A stretch of 64,000 nt of DNA from Centropus unirufus (GCA_013397695.1 VYZI01000136.1:866488-930487); one strand, 5' to 3'. Positions 10,737 through 22,909 are shown, counted from the first letter of the stretch. The notes: generated by a model not told the origin, from the letters alone. Made by a program: numbers and translations.

Positions 10737-13700
10737 TAAATAAGAAGCACCTCAAATGTTTTCCCACTCATCTATCTTGTTTCTTGACCAAATTCATGAT
10801 ATATTGATTATTGATTTTCATGTATAAAAGAGTTACTTCCCACCAGAAAAAGTGGGACTAAAACAAAAAAAAAATAAAAAAACCTAAAACTAGAAAAGTT
10901 TTAGAAGATCTGAAGTAAAATGATCAATGCAAAGGTTCTTAGTACTGTTGGCAAAATTGAATATTTCCCAGGACTGGTATCACAAAAAGTCAAGAAAAAG
11001 GTGGATAAATATGGGAGAACGCTAAAAGAATATAGAGGGCAATTTCTGTAGAGACCTTCCACCCACAGTAGCTTGTTTCCCACATACTTTTTCACCATCA
11101 GTGACACCAGAATCCAGCCAGATTTTCCAAGGCACTGAATTATCCAAAGCTGATAGATACATGCTTCCACCCCATTACAAAACTGTTTACTTTGCTTACA
11201 GTCCTGTGAAATAATAACTCATAGCTTAACCTTGATCTCTTAAGAGCAAAAACCTTCACAGAGTTGAATGGGATTAGACCTGACATTATTTCACCTCACA
11301 TAGCAATGGAGTACTATTGTAAATTATCAGTCCAAGCAGTGGAGGACACCATACAGAAAAACCAGGCTTTAATCTTGTTTTTCCTCAAGTTGCTTCAGCA
11401 GTGATTTTGCACATATTAGAAGGGATTGTTTTTCTCTTATCATTTTCAGCAGAAATGACAGGCTGGTCTTTTTCCACATCATTAATATCATTCCCGCCCA
11501 TGGCAGTATGCGCTGTGCAAAATGAAACCTTTGTTAGTCTGATGTTAGAGAACGTATGTTTTCTCACATTTTATCCAAGAGAAGTGGGGCTGGGTTTTAT
11601 CCAAACGCATTCATAATGCTTTTTATTGTTTGTCACAATGTGCCCTGGCTTCATGGATCTGTTTCCAGCTGCAGCTATCACAGCTTTCCATCCCCAGCAA
11701 GTCCTGCATGGCTGCTTCTAATATTAACAGGGAGATTTCACTGTGAAATGACACCTGTGCTCAGAGAAGGTTTAATATTCTTGTTTTATTTTTTCTACTT
11801 CATGTATGTCACAAAAAGCTGTGTGAGGCTTTTTTTTTATTGCTCCTGGATCTACAATGTATAGATGAATCAGGGATTCCTCGGCCTTGCTAGAAATTCT
11901 GAAAATTATTCCAGTCCTGTTAGAATGATTTTGTTTCTTCATGCTAAAATCAAATACCTAGTTTTTATTTTGAAATATATATAAATTGTTTAAAGCAAAA
12001 CACAAGGCCATGTGGAGTTGGAAAATTGACACAGTTCCTATTTGAAATAAAAGTAAAAAACATTTTGTAATTTATACTTTGATTTGAGTATTTAATAATG
12101 GAGGCTTTATTTTAAAGAGTGATAAAACAAAAAAAAAGATCTTTTTACATTCCCACTTATAAGCAAATTATTTGGTAAAATTTAAATTGCTTCGGACAAT
12201 GTTTTTGTACATCTAATGCTCTACTCTTAATTAAAGTCTGTTATCTTCATGATGTATTTCTTGCCATTCTGTTTTAAAGACCCAGTTTTCCTGGCTTCCG
12301 AGAACACATAAAGCATGGTAGCATTCCTATCCTGGGTCATCAATATTTAAACAGGAAGATTTATTGTCCCAGTCTTTTAATATCAGGGGACTGAAATGGA
12401 GAAATTAAAATATTGCTCAATAAAAATCTTGGATGTTGCAAGTTTGATGCTGCTGCACATGAATTTCACAAGTATAGTCTGCAAAATGGATCCCAGAAGC
12501 GAGGTGTGTTAGGTACACGCAGCTCCCACAGCGTATACAAAAACAGAATTAAGGAAATATCTGATCTCCTGAGTGCAGAAACACAGTGAAGAAAATGAAG
12601 GAAGTAACTTTAACGCAAGGCTTGGGAATATAGAAGAGACTGGAAGCTTCTCTGCATTTGAGCAAACTTCTAAGTTATGTATGTTAAAGGAGAGATAAAG
12701 CGTCGCTTAATAAATTATCCTATCGTTTCTCTGAAAACTTCTTCTGAACTATGCAATTTTATAGCACCAAGCCAGTTAAGATTTCCTCAAAACTTTACAA
12801 TATTCCCCAAAGAACTGAGTTTCATCACCATTGTCTGAATGAATAAACTGAGGCTTAAGGATTCTGGATGACTTGTGGTAGAAAAAATTCCAGAATATCA
12901 GCAGATCAGGGAGTAAAACCCCATGAATGTCATGGTCCATGCCATAACCAGTAATTAAGAGTTGAGATGATCTAGAAGGAAAAAATAAGCACTTTATCGC
13001 AATGCATGGACTTGTCTTTGCAATATAAATATTTACAACAATATGATTCTTACCATCAAGATAGGTCTTATTTAGCAAAAAGAAGAGAATAGAATTAATG
13101 TCTACGCTCACATTCAATGAAGTAGGCCTTCACCATCTGTGAAGTTAATGTAACAAAACAACATTTTCACATGTCATTTAGTTTTAATTTCTTTTCTGTT
13201 TTTAAAAATGTAGTCTAATTAAAGAAGAAATTGTGAAGGAGAAGAGCAGAAGGTGAAGAAATTTAAATGCAGAGCTTGAAAGCACCATATTGTAATTTGG
13301 GATTAGAAGAGGAAGAGATAAATTTGCTTGATGATGCCTTTCATATTTATTCAGTTAGAGAAGTGTTTATTGAATGCTTTAGGCAGAGAATAATGATTAC
13401 AGACATGCTCAGAATCTCAGCCACTCTAAATAACCAACTAAAATGCCTTCTCTTCTTAAATACAGTAGTTTTTGAAGTTGTTGGTCCCCTTGTACTTTTC
13501 TCAGATCATATGCTAAAGTTATGTGAAGAAGCAGTAAACGTGTCTTGTAATCCTTCAAATGATTCCTAACCAAAAATGCTTTAACACATATTTTTAATTA
13601 AATATGTTGAAGTTAAAAATTAATTAATATGTGTTGCTAGACCAAAGCCTTTGGTTTCTACTATTTGACAAGCAAAACTGAGTCAGAAAAGGAAAATTAG

Positions 13701-14091
13701 GTAGCCTGATATACAATATAAAGGAAAAAGAGCCACAGCCAGAAAAAACTTGCAACTATAAGGATAACTAAGCGCAAGTGAAAAAACAAGGGAAATTTCA
13801 ATGCTGATTCAACAGAAAGTGGAGTTGTCAAAAGATAATGCCAAGATGATGTTTAATTTCTTTTGCTCCAGCCTCACTAAAATAATTAACCTCGGCTAGA
13901 AACATGATAAGAAGGGAGTTCAATTTGTGGTCATCACCCAGTCAAAAGAAGCTTAACTATGTTATCAACTTGAAGGAGAGCTATGTTCTCTGCAGCCACC
14001 CTCATGGATGTCAAGAGCTTTCATGAAAACATGCAGCCATACAAGTCTCCAGCTGTAGGCAGTGCCAGAGTCTTTCACTGGTAACATCTGG
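10737..14091. other. Unique AT-rich region with a palindrome
   Basis: No gene recognised. The longest frames (12776-13117 on -, 13267-13569 on +, each 100-113 codons) have no family resemblance and no convincing splice context. An imperfect inverted repeat lies at 13583-13635. AT-rich blocks near 11960-12260 are non-repetitive and could be conserved non-coding sequence, but that needs alignment. Confidence 0.5.
13583..13635. repeat. Imperfect AT-rich inverted repeat
   Basis: The outer arms AACACATATT (13583-13592) and AATATGTGTT (13626-13635) are perfect reverse complements. Pairing continues inward through TTAATT after a 1-2 base offset, leaving a loop of roughly 13600-13617. Outside the arms, ACCAAAAATGCTTT on the left faces the inverse of AAAGCCTTTGGT on the right, so similarity may extend further with gaps. 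It could be a remnant of a small palindromic transposable element or simply AT-rich folding. Confidence 0.6.
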
Positions 14092-14232
14092 AAGTAGCAA
14101 GAACAGCTTTGTGAGGAGTGGCCAGGTGGATGGATAATCAGCTCAGCATGGTGTCAGAGCTACACAAGGAAGTAGGAAGGTTAAGGAACATCAAGGAGTG
14201 CAAGAGGTGACTAAAAATAGAAACTAGAAACA
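14092..14232 (+). mobile_element. Probable CR1 LINE ORF1-region fragment
   Basis: The sequence from about 14150 reads in one frame SELHKEVGRLRNIKEC, closely resembling the heptad-like coiled-coil motif of CR1 ORF1 (usual form ...EEV.RLRSIRECE.EID). A stop (TGA) follows after KR. Just upstream, GTGGCCAGGTGGATGGATAA also resembles ORF1 sequence but lies in another frame, implying an indel. CR1 5' regions are rare because most copies are 5'-truncated. No ORF2 sequence follows directly; the + strand CR1 at 15256 is a separate 3' end about 1 kb away. The assignment rests on a short motif. Confidence 0.5.
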
Positions 14233-14502
14233 GATAGACAATGGTGAGATATATTAAAAGCTCCCATTTAAGTTTCATTTTTAGCTACCTAAACCCAGCA
14301 TTTGAAGTTACCTTTTTTAGCTACATTCAACCACAGAGAACTGTTTGAAATAGCTTCCAAATAGCTGGTGATTTTTTGGGAGAACAGATTTCTGAATTGC
14401 CAGAAACTGGAAAAGAGAGAAAAACAAATTCCAAAAAGCATATTCACTATGTTTCTAAAATAATTAAGTTCAGATCTCTTAATCTTCACATGCTAAATGA
14501 GT

Positions 14503-14516
14503 AAAAAAAAAAAAAA
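14503..14516. repeat. Poly-A run (A14)
   Basis: Uninterrupted A14 homopolymer in otherwise unique sequence. It may be a slippage-prone site; no retroposon body is visible upstream. Confidence 0.9.
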
Positions 14517-14940
14517 CTAACACCGGGAGACACCTAGGAAATGAGGAGGTTACAAACAAATATGAATCTCTGCAGAAAAAAAAAAGTTTCGCGATCTTCA
14601 TTTCAAGACACAATAATGGTCCTTAGGGTAAAAACGATTGATTTTTTAATCTTGATTTAACAAAGCTTTTCATGTTATCCTATATGACATCTTTAAAGGT
14701 AAGATATGAAACATTAGCTAGATGTAGACGGAGAGTAACTGCTGAGTTGGGGTTACAAAAGAGCTGAAATACTGTCCTTTAATTATCATAGGTTGATTGC
14801 CTGTTCTGATGGAGCTGCATGGCACTGAAAGTCTCTTGAGTTTGGTGCTATTTTGTATGCTCAGTAACTTTGACTAATAAAAAAAGTATTCTTTTAGGGC
14901 TGTAAGCAACCTAAAATTTTGTAGCCAAAAGAGACTGTCA

Positions 14941-15005
14941 GGGAAACATGGGAAAACATGACACAGGGGAAACAGGGAAAAAACATGAAAACAGGGGAAA
15001 CATGA
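14941..15005 (+). repeat. Degenerate short tandem repeat (GGGAAACATG-like)
   Basis: Variants of GGGRAAACATG / ACAGGGGAAAC recur about five times in 65 bp with unequal spacing. It is a purine-rich degenerate minisatellite, likely produced by replication slippage. Confidence 0.75.
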
Positions 15006-15255
15006 TACCTTTAATTACAAATAAGTTCAAGCGTCTACATTTATACAGTGATAATCCTCTTTATAAATGCAGAATAAGGAAAACTGGTTAGAAAGAAAAT
15101 CCACTGAGAAGAGATTTGCTAAATTCCAAATTGGCAAACTCACAGCAAAATGTCACGTTTCTGGAGAAGGACAGTCTTTGTAGTGGTACGTGAGTGACAT
15201 CTGTAAAACACAAGAAATTATACTTCTTTCTCATTTTAAAGCCTAATCTGGTGAG

Positions 15256-15655
15256 AGCTCTGGTGTTCAGCTTGAAGAAGGCAAGACTCTGAGGGCACCT
15301 TATTGTAGCCTTTTAATACTTAAAGGGGGCTGATAAAAAGGATGGGGAAAACCTTTTAAGCCAGGCATGTAGCAATAGGACAAAGGTTAATGGTTTTAAA
15401 CTAAAAGAGGAAAGATTTAGACTAGATATTAAGAGGAAATTATTTTACACTGGGGGTGGTGAAACACTGGACCAGGTTGCCCAGAAAGGTAGTAGAGGCC
15501 CCATTCCAGGAAACATCCAAGGTCAGGTTGGATGGGGCCCTGAGCAATCGTATCTTGTTGAAGATGACTCTGGTCACTGCAGGGGAGGTTGGAATAGATG
15601 ACCTTCATTGTCCCTTCAAAGTCAAAGTGTCCTACGATTCCATGATTCTATACTC
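15256..15655 (+). mobile_element. CR1 LINE 3' fragment
   Basis: Starts in GAGAGCTCTGGTGTTCAGCT-like sequence (the FSLEKRR part of ORF2) and continues with AAAGGGGGCTGATAAAAAGG, CTGGACCAGGTTGCCCAGAA and AGGTCAGGTTGGATGGGGCC. It then has the subfamily block GGGGAGGTTGGAATAGATGA and ends in the decayed octamer tail GATTCCATGATTCTATACTC. The body is shorter than full CR1 and has no intact frame. The frame at 15456-15686 is a shadow of the element. It resembles the copies at 18244 and 26881, probably the same subfamily. Confidence 0.92.
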
Positions 15656-18243
15656 TTATCTTGATTGGTATGCCAGCCTTCTGTAAATCCACCCATCTTT
15701 GCTCTGTGTCCAGAGGAAAGCAAAGAGAAAGATTAGAAGTTTTGAAAATACACATCAAAAGGAAAGGTTAAAGGAACTGTGGGGACAGAGTCTAGAGAAA
15801 AGAACAGCAGCCGAGACCATGGTGGGGATTTTCAGACACTTAAGAGAAAGCAACAAAAGCAAAATATTTTTTAATCCTACACACACATAAGAGCTATTAA
15901 GAATAGTTTTCAGCTTACCAGATCCTTCATTGTAACAGGTAAACTAAATTACAAATTAAGATCTTTGTATTTTTATATTCTATTTCTGCTTCTTAGAAGA
16001 AGGCAGAATTTTATTTTTTTGGAGAGGATGAGGTTGTTGTGTTGATGGTTTTGGGGCTCACTCATAACAGAAAACTTGGTAATGCACAGCGTAGAAGGAA
16101 TGCTGCACCAGTCTACTGTCCTATTAGGAGATCCCATTGTTTCTTCCAAATGTTCAGGAAATTATTTTAGTAACTTTCAGATAGAATTATTTTTCATTTG
16201 CTTTAGAAATTCTTTCACTTGCCTACTTGTAAAATTTTGGTGGATTTCATCAGGGCTAGCAATAAATCCATAAATGATAGCAATTTGACACTGGGATGCG
16301 TTGTTAAAACAGCATGAAAGCCAGGGTTGTTACACAATCAACAGCTTTCATTCCACAGGCATCTTACAGCATAAAGAATGGCCGTTTTATTCTTAGCAAT
16401 CTGCAAGCCAGATTGCAGATGCTTTACTTGCAATTTTGAATGCTTACTCCCGTGGGTCAAGGCATTTAGAAATCTGGCACTTACATGCCAGCACGATATT
16501 TCTACCAGGCTTCTCAGGAAATCCAGCATCATGTTTTGTGGTATATCTTGAAGAGAACATTTTCTTTTCAGTTGTGCACCCAAATCTTCACTGCCTGTTT
16601 TACACAATACAACTTCATATTGCAAGCTGCCTCCATACCCTGCTATTAAGATATAATTTGTTCTTTGTGCTTCTCCTGTGAAGGGCTGGTGAAATTCATT
16701 TCTAATGCTGAAATTAGAGAAGAAACTCAGAAGCAAGGTTTTTAATTAGACCAGGAATTTGATTAACATCAAAGAATTGCATGCCACCACATTTTAAAAC
16801 TAAAGATCAAAACAGATTCTAGAATGTGTATAGGCTTGAATAACAGTTCTTGTACTCATAGCAAATGTTCCTGAAATGATAAGAGAAATATTTAACTTCA
16901 GAATAGTCTCAATTACTGGAAATGAATTAATTTTACAATAACTGTCTAAAAGCTTTAATCATGCCTCAAAGATTTCCTGATGTAATTGCCGTGACAGGAA
17001 TGGAAAGAACTGAAGATATACCTGCTTCAATGTAAGAAAAACAAGCTACATGTGAAACAACACTATTTTCATCATTTGAAAGCAAATGAGTGAATTAATT
17101 TCAAGATAAATTGTGATTAAAAATAATTATATTTTACATGATTACTATGAGTAAAGAGAACAGTTCATTTAGCTGAAACCCAAGAAGCCTTAATACCATT
17201 TTCATATTTAGAATTGTTCTACTAGTTTCCATTTCAGCCACAGCAATGGGATCTTTCTGAGCATCCTCCACACTTTGAATGCCAAACACGAATTGAAAAA
17301 GTAAATGCACGAAACAAAGATTTGCTTATCAGTTGACAAAACCATATTATTTGTTTCTACGAGATTATGTTCCATATATACTGTGAGAAACTGAGCACAA
17401 TTCATTAATCTGTAATTTATGACTTGTCCAGATTTTTGCTAACACTAAAAGAATCTATAGAAGAGCATTTGAAGCTTGTGAAGTTTTAAGGAATAAATTG
17501 CTTGAAGCTCTGCTGCATTTTATAGTTGTCCCTCTTCTTCACACATGGGCTTGCAAGGAAATAAAGATACAGGTCCAAATTTACAAGATTTGTGAGCTAT
17601 GGTGCTGTTCAATAAGTTCCTGCTCAGACCCTTGGGGGTGGATCGACAAGTTATGTGTGTTTTCTAAGGGAGAGAAGAATGGGGAATGAACTATGGCAGC
17701 ACCCAAATAGCAAAACCCTTAGCTGATGCATGTTGCACTAATCCTACTATGGCATGACACTAAGGAAAGCTGAGTGGACAGATAACAATGCTTGTGCCAG
17801 GTTACAGTGTGACTATTGTGGGAGAAAACTGAAATCCAAACATAATTTTTCCATAGATAAGCACAGGTCTGCTAAGCCTGTGCCTTTTCTACATGGTGGT
17901 GAGAGGAAGGAAAATAAAGCTTTACTCTTTATTCACATGTTGTGGGGGCAGAAAAAGGCTATGACAGACCAAAGCCAGATGCTGAACCCAATATCCCAAC
18001 CCAACATCCTCTCCTACTCTTCTAGATGATAGTGAATATTTATTTCCAGATTTACTTCTGTTGCTTCAGAAAAAAAACAAAAAACAAAAAACAAACCAAA
18101 ACCAAAACAATCAGACCATAGTGATCACGGAGAAAAAGTCCCAAATGCCAGTGAGGGAGGAGGAAAGAGTCAGGGCATGGTGATCACACCACCAATTATT
18201 TTGCCTGCATCCTGATCTTCTCAGAGATTGCCCATCAATTGCC
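15656..18243. other. Unique region; holds the longest open frame, on the - strand
   Basis: The 132-codon - strand frame at 16338-16736 is the longest in the window and contains an acceptor-like and a donor-like motif (see findings). A perfect 8-bp hairpin (GCAATCTG, 5-base loop, CAGATTGC) lies at about 16397-16417. An A-rich (AnC) low-complexity tract is at 18070-18110. No known gene or repeat is recognised. Confidence 0.5.
18070..18110. repeat. A-rich low-complexity tract (AnC)
   Basis: Runs of 4-8 A separated by single or double C. It may be an eroded poly-A tract, but no retroposon body is recognised upstream. Confidence 0.85.
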
Positions 18244-18371
18244 CATTCAAGGTCAGGTTATATAGATCTCTGAGCAACCTGAACTAGTTGAAAATGTCCC
18301 TCCTCACTGCAGGGAGGTTGGACTAGAGGACCTTCCCAGTCCCTTTCAACTCAAACCATTCCATGATTACG
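18244..18371 (+). mobile_element. CR1 LINE 3' fragment, short
   Basis: Reads TTCAAGGTCAGGTTATATAG, TGAGCAACCTGAACTAGTTG, CTCACTGCAGGGAGGTTGGA and CTAGAGGACCTTCCCAGTCC, then CAACTCAAACCATTCCATGA. This is the last ~125 bp of the CR1 subfamily also seen at 15256 and 26881. It retains no coding sequence. Confidence 0.92.
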
Positions 18372-18954
18372 TGGCTTGGCACAAGTTGGCTACACGAGTT
18401 GAAAATGAACATAGCTTTGCAACAGCTTTTAGCTGCCGCTGCAACAACATCTAGCAAGATGACAGTCTGGGAAATTTTACTGACTTTTTAATACAACCCC
18501 TTTGGAGCAGGTTGACACCTGCCATCTTCTCCCCCGTACTGTGTAGGAAGCTTAGGCACTTGAGTCAGATTTGCCGAATCTATCAGATGACTGGAGGCCT
18601 AATGGCCAATGCTGAGTATGAGTCTTTTTTTTGGTGGATTTTGCAGAAAATACTTGTCCTGAAAGGCTTTTCCCCTGGGGGAGCTCAGGAGCTCTTGTTA
18701 CCAGCAAAGAGAAATCTGTAAGTTTCCTTAAACACATTTCTGGTAAAATGCTTCATTGATGCTACTTATTTCCTGAGACTCCTTCACCCCCTAACCTCAG
18801 TATTCTGCTGAAAAGAATAATGTTACAATAAGTCTTGGGGTCACAAGCTCAGACCCACTGCACAGAGAGATGGAACAAGCATGCTCTTTCTAAGATTTTA
18901 TATTCCTAGTAAGAAAGAGAGAAAGATGATTCTGTTATGACATGTAAGTGTACA

Positions 18955-18975
18955 ACACACACACGCACACACACA
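18955..18975. repeat. (AC)n microsatellite with one G interruption
   Basis: About ten AC units with a single CG interruption at 18964-18965. A short imperfect tract of this type is likely of low polymorphism. Confidence 0.9.
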
Positions 18976-19620
18976 TTGGAGTCACAGAGCAACAATAGGG
19001 AAAAAAGAAGGGGTGATATCCCTTGGTCTCTACACACATTTTTGCAAAAACAGGTATGCCCATGGTATTGATACGAGTATATACAACAGAGGATAAAGGC
19101 ATCAGAACAACTGAGCACATGATACAAGATTTTTTAACATATAATACAGAACATTTATTTTTCCATGATCTTGAATTTTACTAATCTTGATGAATCGCTT
19201 CCTTCCTCCACAACAGGGCGACATGTATCAGACAGAAGGAGCAACATTCAACTGGAAATAGGCAAGTGGGAGGAGGGCTGAAGGCGGGAAGTGTGAACTA
19301 TCCTATAGCAGCACAAAAGGGATTCGCAAAACCACTTCACTGTTTATGTAGTGAAAGTCTCTAGTGTGCAAAGTTGTTTGTACAGCTTCTTCAAGAAGAT
19401 GTTTTGCTAAACAAGCAAATGTACGGAACCTGGTCCCAACCGCACAGGCGGCAGGTAAACAGAGTTGTATTACTGCTTAAGTTCTCTTCTTGCTAAAACA
19501 CTATGGTAAAACTCCATATTAGAAGTGTGTAAATCCTTTAGAGTAAAACTTCATTTGCTTTATTCAGTTCAGGAGGATAAGGATACAGAGAGAGAGTTTA
19601 AAAAGAAACAGTTGGAATTC

Positions 19621-19632
19621 TTTTTTTTTTTT
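19621..19632. repeat. Poly-T run (T12)
   Basis: Uninterrupted T12 followed by GGGAGGG. No inverted retroposon body is recognised next to it. Confidence 0.85.
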
Positions 19633-20823
19633 GGGAGGGTTGTAAGTAGTTCAGAACACATTTTCACAGAGGGTACAAGGAAGGTATGATTTTCTAACTA
19701 CCATAAACAACTCATGAGCAGAGAAAAGCACAGCATTTAAAAATGAGATTGCAACCTGGCCAAAAGAACATGTGAGGAACCTTCATAAAAAAAGATTAGC
19801 TAGTCAATTTATTAGTAAATAAATTATTTTTCCACAAAACAGTTCTGACCAAGCTCTATGATCAGTTTATTCAATTAGCTTCCAGAGTAAGTAAAAACTG
19901 TTTTATGGGATTCCTTCCCTCAAATAAAAGAAAAAAGGAAGATACAACTGAATAGAAAGTGATGCCCTAGACATTTCAACCTAAGTTTGAGTCTTCTAGC
20001 TTCCTTTATAGTGCTTTTCCATGCTCATTTCACTGAAATTCTGGTCTTTCACTTTGTTAAATATTGATGGGCATCTGATAATAAGAACAACTTGCAAACT
20101 GCCGGTGCTCAGAATTTATGTATGATTCATCACTCTGAGAATGTCAAGGATGATTTCAGTTCCATTTGCAAATAAAATGTCTTTTCCAGAATCCAAGTAA
20201 ACCAAAGTGACTCATGGTGACTACGGGTCCCATACCTTTCCCAGCAGATGTGACTTTGAGTTTCAAAAGTCTCATCAGAGATGAAATATTGGCCATTTCT
20301 CTAGTGTCTCTAGGAGAAGAAACATGGTGGAAGCTCGTTTTGCAAGTTGCAAAATGCATTTTGGATCAGCAGATAGGTTCTGGGATTCTACAGAAAGTCC
20401 TTTAGTTGGATGAGTCTACAATTTGGGGAGAGCACTTGTAGGTGTGATGGCCAGCATTTCAAACAGCTCCCAGACTAATGATGAACAGTCATCAGTTGTT
20501 TTCTTTGATCACAGGGGTACTCTTCATTGGAAGTTTGCTTTCTGACTGTCCTTGCTTGACCACATCCAGACACTCTATAAAAGAACACTTGCCTCTTGGG
20601 AAGTACTATTCATTTTTTTTATTTTATTTTTCCTTATCCTGAAGTCTAGGTTTGTCATTGAATCCCCACCCTTACCACTGATAAGCTACCAGAAGGAGGG
20701 GCTTCTATGGAGCAGGCATGGTAGCCCGAAGTGTCTAAATATGTTGGTATCCCTTCTGTAAACACAAAAAAGACAACAAAAGTCAGTATCATTTATCTAA
20801 GCCACTTGTTTAGAGAAGATTTA

Positions 20824-20871
20824 GATTTAATACCTCAACTGAAGTGCTTTGATTTAATACCTCAATAGAAG
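20824..20871. repeat. Two-copy 27-bp tandem duplication
   Basis: GATTTAATACCTCAACTGAAG (20824-20844) is followed 27 bases later by GATTTAATACCTCAATAGAAG (20851-20871), with two mismatches. It is probably a recent slippage or unequal-exchange duplication. Confidence 0.85.
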
Positions 20872-20905
20872 ATTTTCATCATTTTTCAGCACTAAGTCCT
20901 TTAGA

Positions 20906-21140
20906 CCATAGAATCGTAGAATGGCTTGGATTGGAAGAAGCCTTAAACAGCACTTAATTCCATCCCTCCCCTGCCATGGGAAGGGACAGCTTCCACTGGA
21001 TCAGGCTGCTCAAAGCCTCATCCAGTCTGGCCTTGAACAGCTCCAGAGATGGGGCAGCCACGACTTCTCTGGGTAACCTGTTCTGGTGCCTCACCACTCT
21101 CATAGTAAAAAATTTCTTCCTAATATCTAATCTAAATAAT
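20906..21140 (-). mobile_element. CR1 LINE 3' fragment, inverted
   Basis: Begins with CCATAGAATCGTAGAATGGC, the inverted octamer tail. It continues through GATCAGGCTGCTCAAAGCCT, CATCCAGTCTGGCCTTGAAC, ATGGGGCAGCCACGACTTCT and GGGTAACCTGTTCTGGTGCC, then TTCTTCCTAATATCTAATCT. It retains roughly the last 235 bp and is well preserved relative to most copies here. The open frame at 20976-21164 is its antisense shadow. Confidence 0.95.
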
Positions 21141-22424
21141 CTTTACTTCCTGGATTACACCTGAATCTTAGTTCCTCAAAAATCACATTTGTGAGGTCAA
21201 TCAATGGGAAAAGCTTTTCTGATAGATAATTTTTTTAAGAGTTTGCGAAGAAAACAAAATATTGAATTTATCGATCTATTCTCACTAGGGAGATTAAAAA
21301 CAGTATATGCAGGGAAGGGAGGAACCGAACTTGCAAAACATAGCTCTACATCTAGTATACCCATGCATTTGTCAAGAACATAATTTTGGTTGTGTTGCTC
21401 TGAGATTCTGTGAGAGATATCCAGGTCTAGATCTTAAAAATAAAAAGCATATAAGACTGCAAGACTGGAAAAACTGCCAGAATTCAATTCTTGGCCATCA
21501 TTAGCAAATATCAATTTCTTGAACCCAAGAAGTTGCTCATAAGTATTAAATTTTCACAGTCATAGGAATGGGCACAGATAATGGAAACTGATTTGTTTTA
21601 ATTTATTTGGCTCATCCCTAGTGGGAGCAATGCAATATTGACAGTATCCTCCTCCTGCTCACAAACACAACTGGTGTTATGTTCGAGCCAAAAAAGAAAA
21701 TATGAACAGATTCTGTGCTATTGAAGCCTTTTGGCAAAATTAGAAGTCTTCAAATGACTATGGGAGAAAGTGTTGTGGTAGAGGTATTAGGAAATTTCAC
21801 AAGTAGTATAGTCTGAGCCTGCATGAATTTGGGCAAAGTTTACTTTCTTCTGTGACCAAGCTGCAAGACATGTTTTAGCTGCAAGATACATACAGGTAGC
21901 ACTCTGAATTGAAAAGTTTGCCTCAGGATAGAGGTATCTCAAAGAGAAATCAATGGTGTGAGTATCAAAGCTTGGTGAGTAAATTTCCTTGAAGGGCTTT
22001 TTCCTTAGTTGATATCTGAGAGAACTTGTCTTATTTAAGCTGAATACAAAGGGCAATGCCACAAAGGGCATATGTTAATATATCCCAAGCAGAGGGAACA
22101 GCTGCAGGATCTTTGATTCTTATATTTAGTAGAAACCATTATATTGCATGGAAATGTCTTTGTGAAAACTAGCTGGAAGCAAATGCCTAGATGAAGAATA
22201 AATCACTTAAAAGCAAGCCCAGTAAAACGCAACTTGGTAGATTTAAGGATATGTACAAGGTCCACTACAGAGTAAGGACTTTCCATCCTGTTAGCTAATG
22301 GCCTAGATATGGGGTATAGTTTTAGGCATATGTGGTACTAAGACTTCCTCATCCCACTCCTAAAATGGTCCAGTTCTGGGTGCCACGTAAAGGATCATCA
22401 CTACTCAGCACTGGTGACAACTCA
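21141..22424. other. Unique spacer
   Basis: No repeat, RNA gene or recognisable coding sequence. The frame at 21787-22071 (-) has no family resemblance. The short stretch 22360-22424 contains CAGTTCTGGGTGCCAC-like words that may be an eroded 5' extension of the following CR1. Confidence 0.55.
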
Positions 22425-22909
22425 CCTCTGTTTCAAATTTTGGGCTCCTGAGATTAATAGCAACAAAAAACATATTAGAGAAAACTCAGGGGTCTTGCAG
22501 ATTATTAAGGGCTCAGGGAATCTATCACATGAAGAGGTGTTGAGATCTCTCAAGAAGAGAAGATTTAGGAGCAGATCTTATCAACTTTTGTAAGTACCTC
22601 TTGAGGGGAGTCAGACTTTTCTCAGTGGGGCGCATTGAACAGATAGGAAACAATGAGCACAAACTGAAATGTAGGAAATTCTGTTTAAATACAAGAAAAA
22701 CAAATCCAGCTTTGAGGGAAATTGAACACTGGGACAGGTTTGCTCAGAGAGGTTGTGTAGTACCCATTCATTGAGATATTAAAAATCCAACTAGTCATGG
22801 CTCTGGACAAGCTGCCCTAACTGACATTTCTTTGAACAGGAGGGATGGACAAGACAATCTCTAAGGGCCCTTACCAACCTGAAGGCTTCCACCATTGTGT
22901 CATTTTGTG
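22425..22909 (+). mobile_element. CR1 LINE 3' fragment, older subfamily
   Basis: Collinear with a CR1 subfamily whose 3' region reads TTTTGGGCTCCTSAG, GATCTYATCAACKT, CTTTTCTCAGTGG, GGGCACAAACTGAAATACAG, CTGGRACAGGTTGCYCAGAG and GGAGATATTCAAAACCC, then a GAGCAGGRGGGTTGGACAAG-like block. The observed copy follows this order with many substitutions and ends in CACCATTGTGTCATTTTGTG. No coding frame survives. Its divergence suggests an older insertion than the copies at 46252 or 53283. Confidence 0.9.

Larger units (their letters stand above)
14233..15255. other. Unique spacer with A-runs and a small degenerate repeat
   Basis: Contains an A14 run at 14503-14516 and a degenerate GGGAAACATG-type repeat at 14941-15005. 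No gene or repeat family is otherwise recognised. Confidence 0.55.
18372..20905. other. Unique region with an (AC)n microsatellite
   Basis: Contains an (AC)n tract at 18955-18975, T12 at 19621-19632 and a 27-bp-period duplication at 20824-20871. Several open frames below 75 codons are unremarkable. No gene is recognised. Confidence 0.55.

Noticed and set aside
14941..15005. Regularly spaced repeats as a CRISPR-like array
   Set aside because: Units are short, degenerate and unevenly spaced in a vertebrate genome; it is a slippage minisatellite.
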